From: Owenia fusiformis
Taxonomy: Eukaryota; Annelida; Polychaeta; Sabellida; Oweniidae
Reading direction: 5' to 3'
Length of the DNA: 64,000 nt
NCBI GenBank assembly: GCA_903813345.2
Contig: CAIIXF020000005.1
Coordinates: 5,545,375 to 5,609,374, forward strand
The position numbers and the translations under genes were made by a program. Below the pieces are notes generated by a model. That model was not told the DNA's origin. It did not search any database and saw only the letters and a list, made by a program, of their open reading frames with translations. Each line of letters opens with the position of its first letter. The stretch's first letter is position 1. Below are positions 44,702-55,689 of the stretch, piece after piece.

Positions 44702-46626
44702 TTAGTATCTTTTCTTATACACCAGTTTCATAAGATATTGTCGGAGTCCTTCGATTTGGTAGTATTCCGCCTCTGTAAGTAGTTCCCTCCATACATTCTC
44801 GTTCTTCGGAAGAGTTCCCTCCTGGACTCCTCCATCGCGTAGATAGTTGAGTATGTATCTACAATCGAACAATATCCTATTATAAGGTTTCATAACATTT
44901 ATTGTACATTTGAAAAACAACATTTTATTCGCATTCTACTCCTAATATACTCATTACGATTATGGTATTTATGGTATTTACTTGTTTCACATATTTCAGT
45001 CTCACCTGAAATGAGTTCCGTCTCTGTCGATAAAATGGCTTCCATCTTTTTCCTCTTTCAAACGATGTCTTCCACTAAACATTGCTGCCAACATTGAATC
45101 TGGGTCCTTAGTTAGAGTCATGACAGATGTGGTGAAAATGTGGCCACCGATGTCCAATTTGATGCGACTGTCTTGAATCGCATGTAGCTCGGCCATGTTC
45201 TGCAAATACGAAACAGTTAGAAAAATAAAAACACAATGATAAATATCATACTTTTTATCGGCCATGTTCTGCAAATACGAAACAGTTAAAAAATAAAAAC
45301 ACAATGATAAATATCAAACTTTTTATCGAAAACCTAAAGTGATTGCAAATTGATTTATCGAGCAAGATCAAATCTATGCCGGCCTGCCCAGACGGACGGA
45401 CAACGAACCGGCCGGCCGACCGACGGACCGACCGACGACCACGCACCCGCCAGCCAGCCAGCCATCACGCATTTCTGATTACTAATACTTGACATCAGTT
45501 TTACTAGGTATACATATATAGATCCTTTATAAACTGTACCTACTTTCAGTTCAGTATCAAATGTTGTCCTGTCTTCTATGAGCTTAGCACGAGCAACCTC
45601 CAGAACTTCCCATTGTTTAGTGAGCTCTTCTTTTCTTGATTCACAATCTTTTTGAAATTCTCTTACGTTATGTTCTTGTCTCTCTAAGTCTCTCTCTAGT
45701 TTTCTTTCACGTATCTCTAATTTCTTCAGCTTTTCAGCCAGCTTTTCTTCTTCCTTGTTTAGAGATTTGTCTTTGTGTTCAAGAACGCTTTGTTTCTCCG
45801 CAATGAAATCTTTACCCTTATCTAGAAATGTATTGAAGTTTGTATGGAGTTTTTCCAGAAATGTTTTCCCTAGGGCGTCGATTTCATTATGTATGTCTAG
45901 TTCCCAATTCGTCGTCACCTCTTCAAATATGCTGTGATCACAGAGTTTTCCAGTCGCATTCTCTTGAAGCTTTTGAGCGTGAGCTGGGCGATTTCGCCAT
46001 ACTTCATCAGGATCACGTATCTCGATAGCCACGGCAGAACGAATGAAGTCAGAGTCTATCATCAGTTCCTTCCCGATTGCCTTGTCCCTGTTGAACAAGG
46101 GTTTCCACAACGTGTCAGTCTCCATACATTTACCCCATAATCTGGTGCATTCATCAGTTTTGATCGAATATAGTTGTCTCAGCCTGAACTCAACATGTCC
46201 TACTTTTTCTAGTTTGCTAAATTTTAGCACGTGGGTATCTGCAACGACAGAATTAGCCTTACCACTTTTGAAACTATTGAGATTAGATTCCAGCTCATAT
46301 TTGCCACCGTACGAATAGACAACCTTCTTTGTGATTTTATGACCATCCGTAAGCCCATACCATTGCAAGAGCAGTTTCCATGCATCTTCGTGTATTGGGT
46401 CTATGCTGTGGGAAAATTCCTTTGTGGTTATGATGGGACCAGGGGTCGCCCGATCATGGTAGTATTTTCTCAATGACACAATCCCGACATAGCGTTTCCA
46501 TTGATTCAGCCAATCTGCAACGATTGCGTACCAGAAATCCCCTTCGACATAAGGTTTCGAAAGAAGGGGCTCGATAATTGCTTTTTGTGCATTGGCATCT
46601 GGAGGGGAAAGTGATGATGTTGCCAT
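44702..46626 (-). CDS. DUSP-UBL-coiled-coil-BTB (KCTD-type) fusion protein, 3 coding exons
   Basis: Exons on the - strand: 46626-45544, 45199-45006 and 44858-44702 (phases 0 and 2), giving 477 aa. Residues 30-90 resemble the DUSP domain of USP4/11/15-type deubiquitinases (FWYAIVADWLNQWKRYVG, TPGPI, DAWKLLLQWYGL). Residues 100-205 resemble their adjoining ubiquitin-like domain (TRLWGKCME, PLFN). A charged coiled coil occupies about 275-360. Residues 372-476 are a T1/BTB domain of KCTD type (IKLDIGGHIFTTSVMTL, DGSHFIDRDGTHFRYILNYLRDG). There is no protease domain. KCTD BTB domains usually oligomerise and often bind cullin-3, so a ubiquitin-ligase adaptor role is inferred. A 5'UTR acceptor (TTTTTTAG, 46641-46648) precedes the ATG. 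Confidence 0.85.
45200..45337 (-). repeat. 69-bp tandem duplication containing the 3' splice site
   Basis: The segment GTTCTGCAAATACGAAACAG plus AAAAATAAAAACACAATGATAAA occurs twice in tandem, at 45197-45255 and 45266-45323, with few differences. Both copies carry the acceptor TTTGCAG followed by AACATGGCCG. The distance is 69 bases, so both acceptors give the same reading frame. Confidence 0.85.
45375..45470. repeat. GC-rich CGAC/CAGC short-repeat patch
   Basis: Within intron 1 of the BTB gene: GGACGGAC, CCGGCCGGCCGACCGACGG, CCGACCGACGACC and CCAGCCAGCCAGCC. It contrasts strongly with the AT-rich surroundings. Confidence 0.8.
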
Positions 46627-47446
46627 GGTACCGTGTCATCCTAAAAAATAAAAAATGTAATTGTTTGTTCTAAATGCACTTTATTGGTAATAATTTATAA
46701 GTAAGTGCAAGCGTTACTTCCTGTTGTTTGCGATGCTTCAAAGCGGTACATGCAAAAAGATGGAACTGTTACTTTTTGATGATGCAGGTTTTGTGCTTTT
46801 TGTGATATTGCCCATAGACGACTTTAAATACCACCCTCTGCAGTGTCATGACTACTGAATGTCTTACGGAGGAATGGTTTTGCTGGTTGGCTATCAGTTG
46901 CGGTTGCCATGCCAACAGATGATACAATCTTATAAAAAACAACTTAGCCCCCTATATTCTGACTTATCCATGCTAGACTGGTGAATCATCTAACAAACTA
47001 GCATCAACAGATCAACCATTAGTCAATTCTATAAATATCCAAACGTCTGTATAATACTCGAAGTTCAAGTTTGTTTGTGGTAGGCTATCCGATAGTCATA
47101 CTTAGTTGGTGTTATGATGTATTCCGTTTGTCACAAAAGGCAACATGTACATACAGTGACAACTAAACAAAGTTAAATCCAGTAAATGTACGATACATTA
47201 CAGTACCATCTTTTATTTTTAGTTAGCGAGAGAGACGTTACGCACAAGTAAAATACTAAACAAGCTCAGTCTATTCATATAGGCATACATTCACCGATTG
47301 AGTAGATCAGATCTGAAAGAAGCAATTTATTTTTATTTCCAAGATGAATACATGAACAAGACGCTTATAGGCAAATCATACATAAGCAAATTGGAGCAAC
47401 CAAAATATGCATGCACATAACAGCATAATATGTATATTTAACTTAC

Positions 47447-47500
47447 CGAGACTTTCGAAAGCAGAAAGATTTTCCCTAGTTCATATTTGTGAAATGCGCA
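47447..47500 (-). other. Probable noncoding first exon of the BTB gene
   Basis: The - strand sequence ending TTCGAAAGTCTCG is followed by GTAAGTTA, a strong donor, at 47446-47440. It fits splicing to the acceptor near 46640. It contains only a minimal upstream frame (ATG AAC TAG). Its 5' end is unknown. Confidence 0.4.
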
Positions 47501-48836
47501 GTGTCTGATCAATGAGCCAGTATCTGTACAAAGTAGAAGGAAGCATTTGTTTCTTCGCCAGATAACTTCCATGATGAATGTTGTGGCAAACTACTCTCTT
47601 TAGCGAATAAACTAGATCGGCATTTGAGAATTCAGTTATCTTATCCCAACGAATTTCTGATGATGTAACCTTAGTTTTGTTAAAGGGTTTAGATAATTGA
47701 AAATCCAACACGCAACTATGAGCGTTCATTTTTGGAAGGATATACATGTACCTTATAATCAACACATGTATATCAACATTATGTTCCGGTTGGAAAAGGA
47801 TGTAGTGTTATGTTATATGTTGTTTATATTGTTGCTTTTACTATCTCGGCCTACTCATCTATATTAGAACAAACTAAGATTTCAGTTAACATCAGGCTTG
47901 TTTTATTTTCCCATCTGAATAAAAGCAAATAACGATTACATAATAGACAATGAATTAAATAATGGAGTTGTGCACACTTATTCTTAGCAACTTTAGTACA
48001 ATCTCCATCAAAGGTTTTGCAATCCCGACTTTCCTTTGCATAGACGCCCCTCGTATTAAAGAGTGCATCATTATGTCTGAATTTATCGTTAAAATGCACG
48101 ACTTTTAGAGTAGAGTGTATGTTCACCGAATACCAACGTCCGAACACCGTCCATGCATTAAAAAGTCGGAGCTAGACCATAACAACATATCACTTGTTGT
48201 GGTGACATAAAAACGATTACAAATGAGCATTTAATTACCAAACATACAGTTACAATGTCTCAAATGCAAATGGTATTTCATATTTACATCGATGATATCT
48301 AAAGGAAAACCCTTAACTTTAAGATTTGGGGTGGATTATCTTATCTTTTGTCGTAAAAATGGCGGGAAATTCAAATATTTGAAAATCCAATTACCTTTTA
48401 TATTCAATTTTAGTAGGTGATTTTCAAATGATGGACTGGGACTAGATATTCTATTCTATTTTAAAACAATGATTTCTTCGTTGAGGAGCATTGCTTCAAT
48501 TTTTAGAAGGGATACTACAACAGCATATAATTAAGCCTTTTGTGATACCACATCATATTATATACTTTTTTTGTTATTTTGGAAACTCTAATCACGAGAT
48601 GAATATTCATCATATAATATCACCATAGTCGTGATACGATAACGTTTAGGGCACTAACGGTGTTTGAAAATAATAACTCGTCCACTTACAATGTCTGATC
48701 AATGCATTTACATGATTCATAAATATAAAAATATATTTCCAAATTCCACCGGTGCTTTAAATTACTAGTAAATGCTGTAATTATATACATAAACAAAAAA
48801 TAATTAACGAGTATATACAGATATATGCTATTAATC
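47501..48836. other. Intergenic between two - strand genes
   Basis: Short frames at 47481-47765 and 47851-48147 (-) have no recognised domain. No transposon ends are apparent. Confidence 0.35.
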
Positions 48837-48940
48837 ACTAGACTTTTAAAGAATGTTGATTCACTTGTGAATCCCTGTCTCTCGAATAGATATTGTTACG
48901 TTCATACTATTGTTTATCAACGTTCATTTAAAAGTCTAGT
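48837..48940. mobile_element. 104-bp hairpin MITE
   Basis: Perfect 14-bp ends ACTAGACTTTTAAA / TTTAAAAGTCTAGT, with imperfect pairing extending inward about 10 further bases (GTTGAT). No clear target duplication. Confidence 0.55.
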
Positions 48941-49233
48941 AAAATATGAAATAACGCATTAAAATATAATTTCATCAGTTGTGCTCCAATACTAATTTGG
49001 TTTTCACCAGTGGAAAAATCTGACTCTAATTTAATTAGTTTTAATGGATTGTTCAAAACCACATGCTAGTTTTATTTCAAGACTGAGATTTTTTGATTAA
49101 TAGTATATGTATATGGGATAAAATGATAATTATTTGAAATAAAACAATTGTAAAATATCATCTGTTAAAGCTGCAATTGCTGATTTCGTAGAAATCATTG
49201 TAGAGTTTGAATAAATATGACTATATTCTTTGT

Positions 49234-52200
49234 TTATTGATTTTGAGTATTGGTATTTGAAGAACTGTTAAGAATGAATTTTGACTGTTCCACCGTAGGT
49301 AAAGGCACGTTGGTGTCATTTGAATCATTATTCTGGCCCTCTATTGGCTGGCTTTGCATTTCAATGTCTGAATCTCCATTAGCATTTGCGCTATAGTTCC
49401 GTGTGTTGTGTTCATTACCTAATATACGCTGTCGTTCACTGTTATCGCCATCTATATTCAACAAATCGTTACAATGATCAACATTATAATTCCTATAAAT
49501 CCATCGTCTCAGTTTGTACAACAAGAAGAGAACGCATTGAATTAGTGTGGCCCCTACGAGGCCCATTGCACACGTAATGGCCGCCGTAAAGGGATACGTC
49601 CAATCCATTGTGTTATATGCGTAGTGCTTTCCTTCGTATCCCATTCCATTATTGAGGAAATATAAAGCATTGAAGACTATGTATACTGCAGCTATAAAGA
49701 GTGGGTAGACAACATGGAAGAGTCTTATTGGCACAGCCTGTATCATGATATCAATCAGTACAAAGACAGTGTTCAGAGTATGTTTCACTCTACTCATTGG
49801 AGTCATCAGCACCTCTGGAATATATACGTGATGATTAGGACCTATAGATAATTTGACAGCTTATTTATATGTATATGCGAATTTTGCGTTCTTCAAATGT
49901 TTCAAAGGATTCCTACCAAAACACTTTGAGAAAATGTTCCCTTGTCTTTACTGATTATGCATTATCAACGTTTTGAGTCTCGTCAGATAAATTAATTTAA
50001 CGAGACTTAATGTCAAGGTCATAGCTTACCACCATCGTCGAAGGACACTAGGAATGTCCAGAATGATATAGTGACAACAAGGGCTGCATTAGAGACGATG
50101 TTATACAACATCCAGTGTATCATGATAGACCAAGGCATATTGTCCGACCCTAACTCCAAACCACAATCATCTGAAATAGCATGAGATCAACTTTATTTAC
50201 TTCATCTTGTGTTCCAGTGAAGCACGGGCGACCATTAATTACGTTTTCTCCCTCATGGGCATAAGGGCGGTAGAAATATTTTTTAATAAAGAGAGCATGG
50301 CAACGAAGAGAAGTTAATAGAATCTATCATTCTGCCATCTTTGTATCGTCCTAAAACCTAAGGTCTAGCTCATAGGGGTGTTGGCTTAAAATGACACGAT
50401 TAGACTACATAGGCGTTTAGGATGTCTGACTCAGGCCAAATTTTATCAGAAATAACAATGCGCGACATTGTTATTGGCTTGTTCAACCAATATCGCACAT
50501 TTATAATTTCCAATAAGTTACCAGAAGCAATGCCGGTGTAATTAGCGTAATAAGCACAAGTTGATAGTGGAATACTAGTCCAAATATCCATACATTGTGT
50601 AGGATGCAGTAATGTGTTGAAAAATGCATGTTCTATCAGGGTATCATCATAACCGCTTTGGAAGTTAATTGCAATGACATCTATACGATGTGTATTGAAT
50701 GACATCCACAGCGCATGAATGAATGCAACTGAAGCTGGGTTTAATACCAATACGTAGAAATATATTTGTGACAATGAATGGTTGGAGAGGGTTAGGGGGT
50801 ATTGGATATTTTTGTTTTGTGGTAGATGACAGTTTTGGATATTGGGGTTTGCTGGTTCTTGCCTTTTATAAATCTTTATTTTTCTTGCTGCTAGTATTTT
50901 CTCGCTTCTCAAATGTTCCAATACAATAAATATCATTGTACACACCCGTACCAGTAGTACACATTTATATTTAATAACGCAGCTGCAATGACTTGTGGTT
51001 GGGTTTAACCATCATCTGTTCTGATGGTAAATAATCTAGATCTGTACATTATACATACGAGATAATAAAGTTGAAAATAGGTGAAAATACTATGTGAGAC
51101 TATGCTATAGTTGTTTGATGTGCTTGATTTGGTTTGGTGAAATTCGTTATCGCTTTCCATCAAATAACGTAGAACCACGCTGTCGACAGTTTACAATTTA
51201 TGAGAATCTGCCACTATCAGCACTTTTTCTGTAATCGCGTTAATAATTTTCTTCCATGAATGGCCAAAGAATTCATATCATTTTTTGTCATCTGCATTTT
51301 GCCTTTGTGTTATTTCAAATGCATTTGTACTTGCGTTGTTTTGCAATTCAAATGCTGAGACTAACATAAAACCATGAAAGTATACTCTCTTACAATTTTG
51401 AAATATTTAAATATAGATAGACCCTCTAATATTTTTTGTTTGAGATATACTTATTCATTCTAATATCCAGTCAGGCTCGTAGCCAGGGAGAGCCTGGGGA
51501 GTGGAAGCTCCCCCCCCCCTCGGCCAGAAATTCCTTCAAATTCATGCAGTTTTCACCATTCTGAGCACTTTTTGCATGTATTTTTAGCCGAAGGTGAAAA
51601 AACTTCTCTTTGGCAAAAGCTCCACCTCCTGCTGGTTTCCTGGCTACGGGCAAGCCATTGTACAACACTTTCTCACAATTATAATATTTTGAAGAATTCC
51701 AAAATGCTCACCTTTTCCATCTTTCTTAGTTTTACAATAATAGTACACAACTAGGATGGCATTGTACATGTTGCTTATTCCCAGTAACATAAAGCTCCAG
51801 TTGGTTGCGTATATGAACCAAACTTCTGGGTGCCCGACGTAGAACTCGTTTGCCTCCGTGTATATATCCATGGCAACCCATACAATGAAGCCCACGCCGA
51901 CTACCACTCTGTAGACACAGTACCATAGTTGAGGTATGGGCCACTGGAAAAAATATGGTCAACAATAATATCAAGTAAAATGTATGAGAATGGTGTTGTA
52001 ATCAGTTCGAGGACGAAACTACAATTCAAAAACAACGAGGAAAAAATTTAATTAACCATTTTTGTAAGAAAATATCAGTACTGAAAAGACCGATTCACAA
52101 AGAAATTGAAGAGGCCAAGGCCCATTGAAGAGGTCATTCATTTGAGGTTAATAAAAGGTCAAATCTGAACTAAATTGAGGTCATTGAAAGGTCAAATCTC

Positions 52201-53799
52201 AAATAAATTGAGGTCAATGAAAAGTTAAATCTGTAATAAACGGACTTCTTGTAGGCTAACTTGGAGATGGATAACGAAAAATAAATATTGAATTTGAAGG
52301 TAGTGGAAGAAACATTCGCTGAAGATTTTTTCATAGAATGTATGCATGTTATTAACTGCCATAGTAAGTCATACAACAACGAACGTAGCATCAATGAGAA
52401 AAATCAATTACCAGTATGCAAAAATGATCATGTCATATCGACTTATCATAATTATGAGGGGATGCAATTATCTTTGTAATAAATGGAAGCATTTACATTT
52501 TATTCATTGCGCCGTGTAGAAAATTTAGAATAATTACGCGAACCATCACTACCAGTAAATGACCTAGCACAAAAAGGTCTAGTACATATGTTTCTATTTT
52601 CATACTGTTTCAATATGATCATTTGATTGCATATTTTTTTTAATCCAAAGCACTTTTTTAATCCAATAGAACTTTTAATTGGATTATAATCTCAAATGGA
52701 TACTGATCAATGATTAGCCTTTGAAACTCAACTCATGATTTGAAGCGAAGTATCTGTGGCCTACAACATAATACCTACATGTACATCATCCAATAGTAAA
52801 TAAAATTGTGTATTGACTTTGCCAAAAACATTGTGACTTTGCCAAACACACCATAGTTTGAAGATGTGTTACGTCAAATAATTTACCAAATAAAGGTATG
52901 TGCATCGTACTCTACCTACACTCCACGAGTGCAAGTGCACTTGACAGTTCCTTTTTATTTGCTATACAAAGTTGTATATCACTGAGCACTTATTCAAGGT
53001 ACACCATAGTGCACTCAAAAGTTACACGTTTTTATAATGAAAAGGGGATTCATTCAGCATGTTCTTTGTACTTGAAACTTTTTAACTAAGAAGAAAGTTT
53101 TGAGCCTGAATATGCGTGTATTTCTTATGTAGTTGTTTCCTGAATATACAGGCTTCTTCTGTATATATACAACATTAAGAATGCTCCATACAGGATAGCA
53201 AACCTAATAAAAGATGAAATAAAATGGATGACATATTTAATCACAATATAAGCAATATAATTGCAATATCCTTCACCACTTTATAACAACGTAATTTTAG
53301 TTCTTATCAGATATTTTATTGAGTGAAAATGTAAACTTTTTTGGCCATGTTGATATGCTTGGATCAAATGTTACCAACACAAATATTTTTACCAATATGT
53401 TTTCATATTTAGCAGTGTGTGTGTGTTTTGTTCTAAATTTTATATCTTGTTTGTGATGCGATATCCATTTGAATTCATTAGTGAAGAGTGAATGTATCCG
53501 ACCTTCAAGCATGATATCTTTCTATTGTGTTTATCATGGGGATATATAATATAATATTGATTGATAATATTGCATAAAATGTATGTACGTAAAGTTAGAT
53601 AAACTTCATAAATTAGTACCTGTGATCTAATGAACAAGTTAGGATTACTGTGTGATAGGGCAAAGTTATCGGCGTCCAATTCCTCTGCAGTGAAGTGACA
53701 ACATCCCTCCCTCCGCTCCTCCATATGTCTCCGAGGGCGATGTAGGCCCTGATATATGGCCTCGTCCCCGCTTTCGTCACTATCAGCTAGCTCGTACAT
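49234..53799 (-). CDS. Rolling-stone-like multi-pass membrane protein (4 exons)
   Basis: Exons on the - strand: 53799-53620, 51943-51712, 50170-50030 and 49814-49234, with phases 0, 1, 1 and consensus borders, giving 377 aa. An acidic/basic N-terminal segment (about 60 aa) leads to FIRSQWP and the first of about six membrane segments. These include YRVVVGVGFIVWVAM, WSFMLLGISNMYNAI, MLYNIVSNAALVVTISFWTF, the region around PIRLFHVVYPLFIAAVYIVF, and the last one beginning WTYPFTAAITC. The Asn/Ser-rich tail (about 290-377) is presumably cytoplasmic. The pattern matches the rolling stone family, named for a Drosophila membrane protein needed in myoblast fusion; a membrane or fusion role here is inferred. 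ATG 53799 is preceded by an in-frame stop. An AATAAA overlaps the stop codon (49233-49238), and another lies near 49072. Confidence 0.85.
50171..51711 (-). other. Intron 2 of the rolling-stone-like gene, with a polyC repeat
   Basis: Holds a dispersed-repeat copy at 51470-51655. The 181-aa - strand frame at 50400-50945 has no family resemblance and is not needed for continuity of the gene. Confidence 0.45.
51470..51655 (+). repeat. Dispersed polyC repeat, copy with terminal inverted repeats
   Basis: Ends CAGGCTCGTAGCCAGG and CCTGGCTACGGGCAAG are inverted repeats of each other. The core has a run of C at 51511-51519, then CTCGGCCAGAAATTCCTTCA, ATGCAGTTTTCACCATTCTG and AGCAC. Confidence 0.75.
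51944..53619 (-). other. Intron 1 of the rolling-stone-like gene
   Basis: Contains a 33-bp tandem repeat (52146-52244), and otherwise AT-rich sequence without supported exons. Confidence 0.45.
52146..52244 (+). repeat. 33-bp tandem repeat, three units
   Basis: Units at 52146-52178, 52179-52211 and 52212-52244 share GGT, AAAGGTCAAATCT and AAATAAATTGA. Each carries AGGTCA-like motifs, as the repeat at 2785-3135 also does. Confidence 0.8.
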
Positions 53800-54732
53800 A
53801 AAACCACACGGTTGGGCATGCGCGATGGCTCACCGCAGCTTGATCCTCTGCATTTATTCGACCCCTGCCACGTTGGTATTTGCTTCATTTACAATAATAC
53901 CGTTAACTGTTTTTTTCTGGTTTGATGATTACATTCATTTCCACGCTGTATGCAACTATGAAAAGTATTGTTCATCGGGTACTATTGGTATTTAATATAA
54001 ACCTGCATATATAAAGTAATGACTAGATGTCTGTTAAAATATGAGAAGAGCCTTTCATCATATTTTATCCAATGCAATGATTAGTGTATCGATCGGAAAT
54101 TGAAATCTGAATTAAATTGCAAACGGGAGGATGTTATAGCAACGGTAATATAAAGTAATGCAAATACAAAGAGACTGTTTAACCTTGAACAGTTTAGATC
54201 CTCGGATAGCATGAAAGTGATATTTCTAGTAGACATTGTCTCATATACATAGTATTAGGATTGTCATGTTATGCAATGGATAAACCATGAGTCCTGGGTA
54301 TTAGGTGAAATAAATACCAAGGGACGAATGGGCCGAGGCCATTATTTTCTGCTAATACCCAGGACGAATTCTTTATATACCTTTAACCTTACACTGACTG
54401 TTGTGAAAGGTAAATGGTCCATGATCAATCTGGAAAATTTCTTTTGCATTGACTATTCAACTGGAGGTAAGTGAGTTGATACATGTGAGTGAATAAGTGG
54501 GGTATAATTAGTTCAGTACGATACATGCAACAGGCCAGGTACAGTGTAAAATTTGATTTCTTTTGTATTTGCTATTAAACAATTGATTTGGTGAATAGGG
54601 TGTAATTAATTCAGCTTCAGTGCAGTTGCATTTGACAGTCCAGGTGTAAACATTGGACGTTGATGGAGCATAATTTGTAAATAAACTTAAACTAATATAT
54701 AGGAAGCAACACAAATTAATAAATTGTTTTAT
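53800..54732. other. Upstream region of the rolling-stone-like gene
   Basis: Contains a perfect 14-bp inverted repeat, GTCCTGGGTATTAG at 54291-54304 and CTAATACCCAGGAC at 54352-54365. No gene is supported. Confidence 0.45.
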
Positions 54733-55571
54733 TTAAAGGCCCCATGTAAAGTTTAAACCACTTTGGCTTATATTGTAGTCTTACCCAATGTTATCAAAGT
54801 GTGATATGTGAAACTTTTTTTTTTAATTTCAAAAAGTGGTTTTTGATAGACTTTTTGTTCCAAAATTTGTGAATTTATTTAAAACCAACTTTTAGAGGTC
54901 ACTCATATCTTCTAATTAGCCACAATTCATACCATTGCATAGCATACATCCTCCCATGTTTTTTGCCGAAAAAATTAAGAAAATCGGTTGATAAACAAGC
55001 GAGAAATGAACTTATCAGTGCATGAAAATGGTTCTGAGAAAAATGCATTTCAAAATTTTAGTTCTCATAGAAACCAATGGTACAATGATATCTAAAACAT
55101 AATTTATTCTTCCTTTTAACCTGGTTAGACAATCAACATTTGTTTTTTATGAAAGTGTAGCATATTTAGAAAAGATTGACATCGAAAAAAAAATTCAATT
55201 TTTTTCAAAAAGTTTTTGTTACCTTAGTGACATCACTAATGTTTCAAAATATTTTTGATAAGCTAAAACATTGAAGTGGCCCATTAAATATGACATTTTA
55301 TTATTGAAATAGTTTGTCTTTTGTTCAATCTTTGCATTGGTGTTAAAAATATAATCTTTTTTGAAATACATTAAGAAATATTTGATGATTAAGAAATTTC
55401 AACTTTTTTTGAAAAATGGCGGGAAATTTGAATATTTGAGAAATGAAATGCTAACAACTTTTTTTTCAAAAACATTTTTTGTTCAAAAATCTCTAAAATC
55501 ACTTTTTAAGTCCTGACAAATAGTAAATGAATGATAAAAAAATATTTTCAAACTTTAGACGGGGACTTTAA
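54733..55571. mobile_element. TTAA-flanked MITE of about 0.84 kb
   Basis: TTAA lies at 54733-54736 and 55568-55571. Just inside are inverted ends AGGCCCCATGTAAAGTTTAA and the reverse complement of AAACTTTAGACGGGGACT. TTAA duplications are the rule for piggyBac and Kolobok elements. No open frame of significance lies inside. Confidence 0.65.
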
Positions 55572-55689
55572 GAATGCACACTAAAAAAGAAGAGAACGTG
55601 TATTGTTTTTAAATGATTGAAACTATCACAACTGTCAATCGTCTGTTGTGCCACACTGGTTTTTGATAGCTTGTCAAGTGTGCATTCTT
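55570..55689. repeat. 120-bp inverted-repeat element abutting the TTAA element
   Basis: Perfect 13-bp ends AAGAATGCACACT (55570-55582) and AGTGTGCATTCTT (55677-55689). It starts within the right TTAA of the neighbouring element. Confidence 0.6.

Noticed and set aside
50400-50945. 181-aa - strand frame
   Set aside because: It lies in an intron of the rolling-stone-like gene, has no recognisable domain, and the flanking exons join in phase without it.
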